Assembly: GCA_958430865.1 (NCBI GenBank)
Contig: CAUDNR010004378.1
Location: 67,666 to 131,665 of the forward strand
Reading direction: 5' to 3'
DNA length: 64,000 nucleotides
From: Entrophospora sp. SA101
Taxonomy: Eukaryota > Glomeromycota > Glomeromycetes > Entrophosporales > Entrophosporaceae
Shown here: piece by piece, positions 17,237 through 27,046 of the stretch
Numbering within the stretch: the first letter of the stretch is position 1
How the letters are laid out: each line of letters begins with the position of its first letter
Made by a program: the position numbers and the translations under genes
The notes under the pieces: generated by a model
The model's input: only the letters and a program-made list of their open reading frames with translations
Told to the model about the DNA's origin: nothing
Databases searched by the model: none

Positions 17237-17789
17237 AGTTCAGTCAGTACTTGTTCAGAAAGTATAAATTGGAAATTGGAAAACGGTTTAAATAATTTGA
17301 ATGTTAATATTAATTGATGATCGACGGGGTGCATTTCTACATTTAAAAATTCATGAACGATTAAAAAAAAATATCGACAAATATACCCACATAAATCTTT
17401 TTTCTTAAACTGTCAAGGTTCTTTCTTTTAACTCTTTACACATTATTTTAGAATTTGTTGGAGATTATGGGTATTATTATTAAGAATTATTGTGTTACAC
17501 TCTTTTAATAATTAAAAAAAATAAGCTTTGGCCGACAAATATTTCTCGCTTCAAAAAGATCAATTGTAAATACACATGTCTTGAATAAATATTATATTGT
17601 TCTGAATATAATTTAATTTTTAATAAATTTTTGAAAGCTCAAAATGTCAGCTTTAACTGAAATCATTAACTCTTATAAAAACAATGCACCTAGAGATGTT
17701 CCAATGCGCACGTAATTTTTGAAATCATGCGCATGTAATTTTTTTTTGTACATAGTAATAAATGTAATGCAAATTTTTTTTTTTTTATT
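17237..17789. other. Intergenic region upstream of SRP19
   Basis: Holds a 23-codon ATG frame at 17644 (MSALTEIINSYKNN) ending soon after PMRT, possibly the start of a decayed gene. Otherwise AT-rich with homopolymers. No terminal repeats found. Confidence 0.4.
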
Positions 17790-18070
17790 ATGAAATATTA
17801 TCCAAATGACTCAAGAAAAATTTGGTCACAATTACTACATTGTAAACAAAATACTAGCTTGTTTGACAATTCTTTAGCATGGTCAACTATAGATGAAGCA
17901 GATTTGGTAACATGGTGGAAAGGGAATTTTTCATAGTTGCCCCTGAACTGACTAATCTTGCTGTACAAATTCTTTCAATCCTACATCTTCAGCAGCACCT
18001 GAAAGAAATTGGTCTGCATTCTCATATATACATGATAAAAAAAGAAATAGACTAACATCTGGTATGGTTT
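17790..18070 (+). pseudogene. hAT transposase C-terminal relic, multiply frameshifted
   Basis: Plus-strand fragments in two frames read YYPNDSRKIWSQLL, DLVTWWKGNFS, APELTNLAVQILSI and RNWSAFSYIHDKKRNRLT. The order WWK...APELT.LA..IL.I...ERNWS.F..IH.KKRNRL is the hAT C-terminal dimerisation region. Stops and frame changes near 17935 and 17985 make it non-functional. The wording (ERNWS, IHDKKRNRL) differs from the hAT element at 7850, so it is a separate family. Confidence 0.7.
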
Positions 18071-18683
18071 TCTAATTAGTGTTTATTTATTTTAATTATA
18101 ATTACAAAAATCCAAAAAAATCCAAATAAATTAAAAGATAATTTCAATAGAAACACTAATGATACTGGCAATGATAATGAGGACAGGAAGATGATGAAAA
18201 TGAAGATGATGTTAGTGAAGTGAAAATAATGATAATGATGTATATACATCTGAATCAGTGACTAAAAGTTAGTGATTAAAATCTGTTTTGTTTTTTTTAA
18301 TAATATTAAAAATTTTTTTTTTAAAATAAAAAAAAATCGGCAGTGCGCATCATGCACAATATATCTAAAAAATATCTTTGGGAAAAAGATCATACAACAG
18401 CTTTACACCGAAAATTTCTACTAAAAAGCAACAAATATTTGATAGTTCATATGGTTCGAACCTGGACGTTCCATTCGAACAGTAAGCTATATAGTAATAG
18501 TAAAGTAAAAAAGTGAAGACCAGATTTTCAAATAATATTCCAACTTTATATCGATGCTAACCCAAATAAACGTCCAACTGCCAGAAACATATATGTGTGT
18601 ATGTAATTATTATTCTTACCAACAATTATTCAATATCTGATTTTTAACAACTATATGAAAGATAAAAGGTTTCTGCTCTTGTT

Positions 18684-18693
18684 NNNNNNNNNN
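18684..18693. other. Assembly gap (10 N)
   Basis: A run of ten N, the conventional size for an unsized scaffold join. Order and distance across it are not certain. Confidence 0.99.
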
Positions 18694-18966
18694 ATTTATT
18701 TAATTATGTTATGTAATTGTTGAGATATGCAATTTTTTGTCACCGCCATTTTTTTCTTAACACACTGTATTAATATAAAAAATTGTTACGCAATCACTTA
18801 GATCTTATACATCAGAATTAATGAGAGTGAATATAACAAACAGACCTTGGTTTTTACAAGTATAATCTGTGCTTATTATTAATATTATTTATTAATATAT
18901 AAAATTGTTACACAATCACTTAGATTTTATATATATAGTATTATGCTTGTTTACTCTTACCAGGAC

Positions 18967-19085
18967 CAGTGTTGAAAATTCGGTGTGGGGAATGTGGGGG
19001 TGTAACATTACACACCAATCAACTTTTTAATTTTTGGAGATAGTTTCTAAATTTGTACTGGTTACACAACGAAATTTCAACACTG
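18967..19085. mobile_element. hAT-type MITE with exact 8-bp target-site duplication
   Basis: 119 bp bounded by cagtgttgaaaattcg and the inverted cgaaatttcaacactg. The terminus CAGTG fits the hAT YARNG rule. Immediate flanks are accaggac on both sides (18959-18966 and 19086-19093), a perfect 8-bp duplication. No coding capacity. Confidence 0.92.
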
Positions 19086-19566
19086 ACCAGGACCCTGGAT
19101 AATGTTTCCATTTATGAATTATTCGTAATAGCAATAGTAATAGTAACATTGCTATATAATACTAATTAACGAATGAGTCATGTGATGTTATAATCCCGTG
19201 ACACAAAAGAGTATCATTACTATTTTGGGATTTGAAGATTTGGCAGTGTGGCACAGCATTTGATGTCTTTAGATGACCCGCACCATATGCTCTTGAGGAA
19301 TTTGTCCACTATGATCATTTCTAAATTTAGGAAAATGTTGCCAAATTTAGACTAGCTCTTGACTATTGTATCTCAATTTGGCAGGAAGAAAACTAAATTC
19401 AAGTGAAGTCCTATTTTTTGAAAAATTTTATTACATTTTTGAACAAATTACAAAATTGCTACTTTGAAATTTGGCTGCATGGCACAGCAATAGGAGTTTT
19501 TAGGCTGAACCAACCATACAAGTTAAGGGTAGAGTGTAGGTAACACGAAATTTACTATATATGATA

Positions 19567-19690
19567 CAGTCACACCTCGTTATAATGAACATATTGGTTT
19601 GGCCTCAATGATCTGTTATAATGAGGTACACAGTGAGTCTCGATTTAACGGATATTTTTTTCCAGAAAATTTATCTGTTAAATCAAGAGA
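19567..19690. repeat. Cluster of pogo/Tigger-type terminal repeats
   Basis: Contains cagtcacacctcgttataat, its approximate inverse ctgttataatgagg, then cacagtgagtctcgatttaa with an approximate inverse ctgttaaatcaagag. The second pair is the same terminal family as the element at 36801. Two tiny internally deleted elements side by side, or solo ends. Confidence 0.55.
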
Positions 19691-19766
19691 TCTGCTAGAT
19701 CGAAACTTATGATCAAATCATGTGACACAAATTAAATGTGTACAAAAAAAAATTTTATTTTGTATA

Positions 19767-20228
19767 TGGTGCAGGACACCTATATAGTCCCTACAACTTT
19801 CTGCGCCACAGTGACTGATTTGGGAAAAAATTCACAATCAAAAATGCAATAAAATTTTTACAGTCACGTGTTTTAAAATAGGTTTGTCACGTTGCATTCT
19901 CTTTATTAGTATCACGTGATAGAAGATCCGCAATACAGATTTCAAAATTTTCAATTCTCCCAATTCATTCATTTTTAATATAAAAAATTTGTGTGTAACA
20001 CGTCACTTTGGGGGATTAACATAGTAAATTTGTTAAAATTGTGCAACTTTAAGGCTTAATTCCTCCACAACAACATGGCATATCAACAAAATGAAAATGT
20101 CATTTTGTAGAAAAAGGTCTTAGCTTCAAAATGTCATCTTGTTTTTTTGGTCACACATTTCCATTTTTGGAGGAATTAAAGGATTTGCAAGACTAATAAA
20201 AGCTGTAGGGACTAGGTGTCCTGCACTA
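19767..20228. mobile_element. 462-bp MITE at the left border of segmental copy 1
   Basis: Terminal inverted repeats of about 30 bp: tggtgcaggacacctatata then gtccctacaacttt at the left, and aaagctgtagggactaggtg then tcctgcacta at the right. A TA lies on each side (19765-19766, 20229-20230). A second internal inverted pair is ttaattcctccac / ggaggaattaa. No reading frame. The second copy is at 38832-39289. Confidence 0.85.
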
Positions 20229-20865
20229 TACAGTCAGGGAATATACCAAATATAGAAATCAATTCTAGATTTTTTGCCGATCATCTCATATATGATGCAG
20301 ATATTTAGAGGTAAATAATCTTGATTCAGATATTCTCAGCATATAGTGGAAAATCATCAGATATGTGTAATAATTAATTAGCTTATTTTTTCTAAAGTTT
20401 GTATGAATTTATTAGATTTATGAAAGTTTTACTAATCCTCCATAGGGTGTCTAGGTGAAGATACAGTAGAACTTTTTCAGCATGCCTTTGTAATCTTTTG
20501 AGTAATAATTCAAGCCCAAAAGTTAAGCCATAGTCAACCAGAATGATACTTCATAACATCGCCATTTAACAAGAATCAGAAAATTGTAAAAATTTATTAT
20601 TTCAAAATATTGTTACAAGATAAAAATAAAATAAGGATAAAATAAAAAAGATAAATAAAAAGGTAATGAATAAATTTATAGTGAGGATTAAATTAGTCAT
20701 TCATCAATCCTTTCTTCTACTATTGTTACTAGAATCTAATTTCATTAATTAATTAATTAATATTGTTAGTAATAAATTAATTTTCAATTAATTAATAATG
20801 AAATTTATCCACCACCTTTTTTAAAGTCAACATTTAGAGAATCAAGATTATTTAACAAATTATCA
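20229..20865. other. Minus-strand kinase 3' flank
   Basis: AT-rich. The part from 20571 to about 20965 is one arm of an inverted repeat whose other arm is about 23311-23726. On the minus strand, 20878 down to 20805 could encode an extra kinase tail ending KKGGG in another frame (see findings). Confidence 0.6.
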
Positions 20866-22323
20866 TTACTTGTATAAATTTTTAGATTTAGCAATCTCAC
20901 CATCTAAAATTCTACTTGTGTGATATGCATCTGGGTGTGATTTGTGTGCTGGTTGTGAACCACTACTACCACTACTAGTAGTATTATTATCATTTTTAAA
21001 AATTTCATTATGTTTGTTTCTAACAAAAATAGCAAGCTCTTCACTAGTTGGTCTTTTTGATGGATACACATCCCAGCATCTCTTCATCATTTGTGCATAA
21101 TCATCAGGTATTTCAGGTAATATTGGTGGTCGTAAACCTTTTTCACATATATCAAAAATCAAATGATAATCATGAGCTTTATCATCAAATGACGGATGAC
21201 CTGCAAATATTTCCCACATTAACATCCCAACACTATAGATATCTGTTTCTTTTGTTTTCTTTTTGCCTCTAAGTAGCTCAGGTGCAATATATGGTACAAT
21301 TCCATAGACTTTATTTGATGACTTTTCACCAACTGGTCCACATAATCCCAAATCTGTAATACAACAATAGCCTCCTTCCACAAGTATATTACCACTATGT
21401 AAATCACAATGGATTAAATCTTTTTTATGTATTTCATCCAATGCAGCACATAAATAATAAAAGATTGTAATTCTATCTTTTAATGTTAAATTTAAATGAT
21501 TTTTTTGCAAATAACTTCTTAAATTTCCTTCTGGGGCATAATTTAAAACAATTGCATAATTTCCATTATCTAGGAATTTAGTTAGACCATAGCAACTAAT
21601 AATCAGGGGTGATTTAATTTTACAATAATTCAATGTCTGAAAATAAATAAAATCAATTAGTATTATATAATATAGTTTTGTTTATTCTTATTTTAAATGA
21701 CAACTACCAACCTCATCAAGAAAACCTTTTCCTGAATTACTTGAATCATTTAAACTTTTTAATACTACTTTTTGTGTTCCTAAATAACTAAATTCCTTTT
21801 TACTATCATTGTAATCAGTAATTCTTCCTCTTATCCATTCTGCAATAAAAATCGAACTAAATTCACCTTCAGTTAACTTTGTTACTTTTTTAAATTGCTC
21901 AAAAGGTATCCATTCTAAAATTTGGTTTGGCAGAGATGATATCATTTGACATTGTTGAATAAAATTATCAATTATGTTATTTCCAGATGACCAAGTGGTG
22001 AAAAGATTCTGTAATTGTAAACTAATGCAACCTTCACAGAATCTATCAGAATATTTTGTCAACTTACATTTGTTGCATTCTTTTGATTTTCCCAATTTAT
22101 TTCTTGCATTATTTAATTCAAAATCATAAATAATCCTTTCATTACAATATTCTTTTTCATTTTCAGAAAGTTCCTTGTTTTCTTTGACTAATGAAAAAAA
22201 ATAATCTTTTCTACTTTCTTTATCAGAATTAGCCACCGCATTATTACGCATTTCACTATTAATTTTAAACACAAATTTCTTTCTTTCTGGTGATAACAAT
22301 GATAATAGTTTAACATACGACAT
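20866..22323 (-). CDS. TKL-type protein kinase with a degenerate glycine loop
   Basis: Two exons, 22323-21712 and 21636-20866, in phase, give 460 residues. The ATG is preceded by a tatatttttatata stretch. The N-terminus is charged, with CNKC (C83, C86) and CEGC (C96, C99), a zinc-knuckle typical of these kinases, then LEWIPFEQF (136-144). Kinase features: loop KLTEGEFSSI (149-158), in which the first and third glycines are Thr and Ser; catalytic lysine K189 in VVLKS; HCDLHSGN with H280, D282 and N287, a non-RD kinase; DLG with D299; APE at 322-324; C-lobe WDVYPSKRPTSEEL. The tail is Asn/Ser-rich. Lys, both Asp and Asn are kept, so catalysis is plausible despite the weak loop. Its substrate is unknown; such kinases are hugely expanded in these fungi. 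The C-terminus appears truncated by a frame change relative to the tail relic at 23311. Confidence 0.9.
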
Positions 22324-23310
22324 TATATAAAAATATAAAATTCGACTTGGTGTTTTAATGAATGTGGAGAATTTTTGAGAATAACTGTTACATTATTTAT
22401 TTCTTTTAACATACATAAAAGAAAGAAAGGTTGCCTTTCTAGTCGTAGATTTTTATATTAGATATTTTGTGTAATATTTTTTTGAAATGTTTTGGTTGTA
22501 CGGGAAATAATCTGGTTAAGACTTGAAACGGTAAATTCAATGAACGAATCCCGAACCTTCTAAACATTTTGTTGTTCAACTTTAGTAAACTGGATTGTTG
22601 GAGAAGGATGAGATCAAAATCCAAAGGTAATGTGTTGTTTTTTCTTTTCCAAAAATGATAAATGGTTGTGTTTATTTTTACATCGCTGTGTCATGCGAAT
22701 TCCCATTGCTATCTATTTGGAAATTTATCTATTTTTGTTCAAAACGTCAGGGTTGAGCGAAGCAGATACTTGACTGAAGAAAATCACGTTTCGCATTGGA
22801 TGATTTTTGCATGGTGTCTACTGTTAGGTTTTCGTCTTACTCTAATGTTTCAAATGGCCAAAAACCTATGGCCTTGCCTTGGAGTCTTTACTCCAGATCC
22901 CAGATCGTCAAAGACTTGTCACAAAACGTGATAGTGTTAGTATATTTTCGGGTCACGAGGGGATTCAAAAACACTTTTCATATTTTATTTTGTTGTTGTT
23001 ATTATTAATATGTACAAATTTTTTTGATTTTGACCATTTGAGAGATAGTGGATGATCTGGATAGGAAAAACTTTATTTTAATTTCCAATTGATTAATCTT
23101 TGCATAGTGATTTTTTTTTTAACAATCGAAATTTGTAAACAACTTTTGACGATGCTTATTCTTCTATAACGATAGACTTGGAAAAAAAAAATCTAATCGA
23201 TCCGATTGACATTTAATCTGGGATAAATAAACACGAGAAAAAGATCAGGGCAAAGGATCTTTTTTTTTAATTAAGAAAAACTTATAAATAATAACAGTTT
23301 AATAAAAAGA
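22324..23310. other. Intergenic region between the kinase and its inverted tail relic
   Basis: Putative minus-strand promoter at the left edge. Several open frames of 60-90 codons occur, but none has splice context or a recognisable family. I regard them as chance. Confidence 0.5.
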
Positions 23311-23493
23311 TTATTCAAAAGCAGTGGTGGTGGTGGTGGTGGTGGTGGTTCGCAACAAACGCACAAATCACATCCGGATGCATATAATACAAGTAGAATA
23401 TTAGATGAAGAGATTGCTAAATCTAAAAGTTTAAAAAGTTATACAAGTAATGATAGTTCGTTAAATAATCTTGATTTTAAATCTTTTTCCTAA
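23311..23493 (+). pseudogene. Inverted relic of a kinase C-terminal tail
   Basis: The plus strand encodes a Gly run from (GGT)8, then THKSHPDAYNTSRILDEEIAKS and a Ser/Asn-rich end, stopping at 23491-23493. The minus-strand kinase ends with the closely similar AHKSHPDAYHTSRILDGEIAKS. Similarity continues through the 3' flank to about 23726. No kinase domain lies upstream, so this is a 5'-truncated copy in opposite orientation. The longer tail here suggests the functional kinase has lost its last ~25 residues. Confidence 0.8.
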
Positions 23494-23739
23494 ATGTTGA
23501 TTTTAACAAAGGTGAATTATTAGTTAATTAGAAATTATTATCCATTAATTATTACTAACAATGATAGTCAAAGAAAGAATTGATGAATGATTAATTTAAT
23601 CTCCACTATAAATTTATTCATTATCTTTTTATTTATCTTTTTATATTATCCTTTTTTTATTTCTTATATTGTAACCTTACTTTGAAATAATATACTTTTT
23701 ACAATTTTCTGATTCTTGTTAAATGGCCAGTTAATTGCA

Positions 23740-25095
23740 AATAACTTGATGTTGTCAATTAATTAGTTTACGAATCTACTTTGGTTCTCTCTTTCTTGCA
23801 CCTAGATAAAATTTGTAAACACACTTAATGATACAAAGATGGATCTTTACAATGCTCGAGGACTTCTATAAAGTTCCTTTTATTCACTTGTGACCGACTT
23901 ATTCATTTACCCTTGTTACATTTATTGGTCTCGCTTTGGTTTATTTATTTGCAAATCAACTCAAGCAGCTTGTTTAATAGTCTTACGTTTACGATTACAA
24001 TAACACCACCAGCATTTCCGATTAACATTTGGACAATACTTCATTGATACTCACTAGTTAACCAATGTTAGTCTTAACCTTGTTTGCTTGCTCGTTAAAG
24101 CAAATTACGTTACTAATTGTTGTTAACACTCACTAGTTAACCAACGTTAGTCCTAACATTAGATTGCTTGTTTGCTTGCTCACCAAAGCAAATAAATGTG
24201 GTTTTTTACCAAACAAAGAAAATAAAGACAATGTTTTTATTTTTATTTTAGAATGTCAATTATCTATTATTTGCTCTGCGAGGACCCAAGGTTATGCTTT
24301 TTCAAACGAAGACCCTTAATGAAATTTTCATTGATTACTACAATGGGGACAAATATAAAGGTGGGTTTATTATTATTGCAAAAATACTTAATTAACCAAT
24401 ATTGATATTATAAAGACTTCCGTAATTAAAATTAGTTGACCCTGGAACATAAAGTACCGATGATTTTATCTACCCCGGTCATGTATCACGTTATAAGAAA
24501 TGTAGTAAATGCTGAATTTGTATTTAGCAAAAGAAAAACCCGACTCCTTGGGGACAACTGAATGAAACAAAGGAGAGATTGAGATACACAAGGAAAATAT
24601 AACTAAAAAGACTTTGGAATATATATTTATAATCGTGAGCTTTGTATTTATTAGCCTTTAAAGAAATTTTACTTGCGTCGTTTTTGCAGCGAATTTGTAC
24701 AATATTAGTCAAAATTTCAGATTTTAAGGGTACATAAAGTATACGAAATACCTTTACCATACTTACCTCAGGGTTGTTCTTACCACATCTACCTCAGTTA
24801 TACCAAACCCAATCCGTTCTTTGGTATAAATGTAACCATCTCATCCTAAAAAGATGGTTAGTCGACCGAGGTATTCCAAGGAACAAGAAACATGTAGGGA
24901 GCAGCGCTAATTCTTGTTTGAATAAACTATATTTATATAAAGAATTCCAATAAAAATGTTTAACTTTTACTGTTGGACCATTCGAAGTCTTTCTTTACTA
25001 ATATAGATAAAATTCTACCCAATCATGATCTTTGGGACAATGATTTGTGCAACTTTGAAACTTTTTTTTGAAAAAACGATTCAATTAAAAAATAA
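23740..25095. other. Intergenic region with an imperfect direct repeat
   Basis: Two ~66-bp units at about 24050-24115 and 24127-24191 share actcactagttaaccaa, gttagtc and ttgcttgctc. No gene recognised. A minus-strand open frame at 24524-24760 lacks any family resemblance. Confidence 0.5.
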
Positions 25096-26088
25096 ATGAT
25101 AAAAAATACACAAGAAGGTCAAAATTCACGCAAGGAAAAGGTCGAGGCTAACCGACAGCCAAAAGATTCCAGCAATATTGACGGTAACGACGACGTTAAT
25201 GATAATGACGATGATAACAATAGCAACAGCGAAAATAATAGTGAATATAATAGTGAATTAATGAATTATAATAACCTTAGTGTCAGTGATATTAGTATTA
25301 TAGATGGTGGGATCGATAGCACTTTTGCCAGTGATACTTTTGAAAGTTCACAAAGTGGGAGTGAAGAATGGGAAAACAGTGAATTGTGGGGAAGTATAAA
25401 AGAGGAAGAGGAAGAAGAGGAAGAAGAGAAGGAAGGGGAGGAAGGGGAGGAAGAGGGGAGAAAAGATTATAATGGTTCACCGGTAGATAATGGTAATAAT
25501 AATTTAGCAAACTTCAACAAAAATCAGATTGAAAGAGATTCACAATTAACCAAAGCTCCTTCGAATGAAATATCTTCAGTAAAATTTAGTGTTTTAAAGT
25601 TCATTTTTAAATTATTAGTAAGAATAACGAAATCAAACAAAATGATTTTTGTAATCAACATATTATGGTATTCAATGTTGTTGAGTAAAGTATATTATAA
25701 ATCAAATGATTTTATTAAAAATTATTCTAATAAAAATTATTTCCCCAATAGTAGATTTTATTTTAAATTGATTTATAATAATGCTGATTTTAATAGATTA
25801 GAAAATCTTTCAGATAATTTAATTAAAAAATTGTCAAGTTCAAACTTTTCATTTTTATTTTTAAGTATGATTGGATTACTTTATAAAGATCTATCAATAC
25901 AAAAAATTATTTTATTATCATTAATTATTTCAAATATTAATTTAGCTTCATTTCACATTATTTATTATAAAGCTGGAAGATGGAATAATAAATATTTTTA
26001 TGAGTTTGGTTTACCAGGTATTTTAATCTCAACTTTTAATACTATAGCATATATAAACACTGTTTCTAAGTCAAAGTCTTTATTTTAA
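25096..26088 (+). CDS. Hypothetical membrane protein with acidic N-terminal half
   Basis: A single open exon of 330 codons. Residues 1-160 are Asn/Asp/Ser/Glu-rich, with an uninterrupted acidic tract EEEEEEEEEKEGEEGEEEG near 103-121, so probably disordered and cytosolic. The C-terminal half has hydrophobic stretches near 183-197 (MIFVINILWYSMLL), 252-262, 268-288 and 305-320, consistent with three or four membrane helices. There is no signal peptide at the N-terminus. I do not recognise the family. It lies 959 bp upstream of CLU1 on the same strand. Confidence 0.7.
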   Translation: MIKNTQEGQNSRKEKVEANRQPKDSSNIDGNDDVNDNDDDNNSNSENNSEYNSELMNYNNLSVSDISIIDGGIDSTFASDTFESSQSGSEEWENSELWGSIKEEEEEEEEEKEGEEGEEEGRKDYNGSPVDNGNNNLANFNKNQIERDSQLTKAPSNEISSVKFSVLKFIFKLLVRITKSNKMIFVINILWYSMLLSKVYYKSNDFIKNYSNKNYFPNSRFYFKLIYNNADFNRLENLSDNLIKKLSSSNFSFLFLSMIGLLYKDLSIQKIILLSLIISNINLASFHIIYYKAGRWNNKYFYEFGLPGILISTFNTIAYINTVSKSKSLF

Positions 26089-27046
26089 ATGATGATGATA
26101 ATGATAATAAAAAATTCAATTAATATAAATATCAAGGAATTGTTTTTCTTTTCTTTCTTTCATAATTCATTTCCTAAAAAAAAATTATTGATAATAATGC
26201 CTCTTGACTTCGATCAAGTCAACAAACCGGAAGAAGTTCTTCAGTTTCAACTTAACCTGCAATAATTTTATCAAAGAATCAATCAAAACACGTTTGCATT
26301 CATTAATCCGAAAATATTGAAAAAATCAAGGATAATGACAAACAGTTATCAACAAATCTTGAAAATCTCAAATTCAAAACATATCGCATTTGCTCGTAAT
26401 ATTTATCGGGCAAAATTCGTTATACAGAATCGTTCTTTCAAATGACAATCTGCATCCACATCTTATACCATTAATTTCATTGATCTTGCAATTATAGAAA
26501 CTGATGAACCTCATACAAATGAACCTGTTGTCAACAATCAAATTCCCTTATTGTCATCAATGAAAATAAAGATGAAACAAGAAATCTCCTCGCGTTGAAG
26601 CTAAAAGGCATAAACTGATCATCAAGATATATTCTGCCACGTCTACAATTGGATCTTCTTCTGTTACCATTGACAACGATCAAATACTACTACAGACAAC
26701 AATAAAAACAATAATACTAAATCTTCATCCTCTACTGGAAATAATAATCAACCAAACTAAAGGTTTCTTTGAGGCCGTAACCAAACAAATCACAAATCCC
26801 AAAGAAAAACCTACCAATGCTAATATTAATGAATCAATCAATGACACTAGCAACATTTATGATAACAACGGAACTTATAACACTAATGCAATCTTTAATT
26901 TGGAATTTTATTTATCATTTCGAGTGGAAATTTTTGATTGTATCACAAAATCATTTTTTTTTGGTTAATCGATTTTAAATAATCAAGATTTCAAAAAAAA
27001 AAAAAGATTTTTAAAAAAATACCAACATTGTAAATATATACAGAAC
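26089..27046 (+). pseudogene. Possible decayed coding stretch upstream of CLU1
   Basis: An ATG at about 26198 opens 23 codons (MPLDFDQVNKPEEVLQFQL). Further protein-like pieces follow in shifting frames, e.g. TDEPHTNEPVVNNQIP near 26500 and KEKPTNANINESINDTSN near 26800. Higher codon-like structure with repeated frame breaks suggests a dead gene. The right end must also hold the CLU1 promoter. Same at 45150-46107. Confidence 0.35.

Noticed and set aside
18440..18480. ggttcgaacct resembling a tRNA B box
   Set aside because: No matching A box, acceptor stem or cloverleaf nearby; it is part of a short imperfect palindrome with cattcgaac.
22662..23008. Two overlapping plus-strand frames of 70-89 codons
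   Set aside because: Neither resembles a known family; both are short open frames in AT-rich intergenic DNA.
24524..24760. 78-codon minus-strand frame
   Set aside because: No family resemblance, splice context or codon signal; duplicated only because the block is duplicated.
25298..25510. Minus-strand proline/leucine-rich frame
   Set aside because: Antisense of the acidic GAA/GAG tract in the 330-aa protein.
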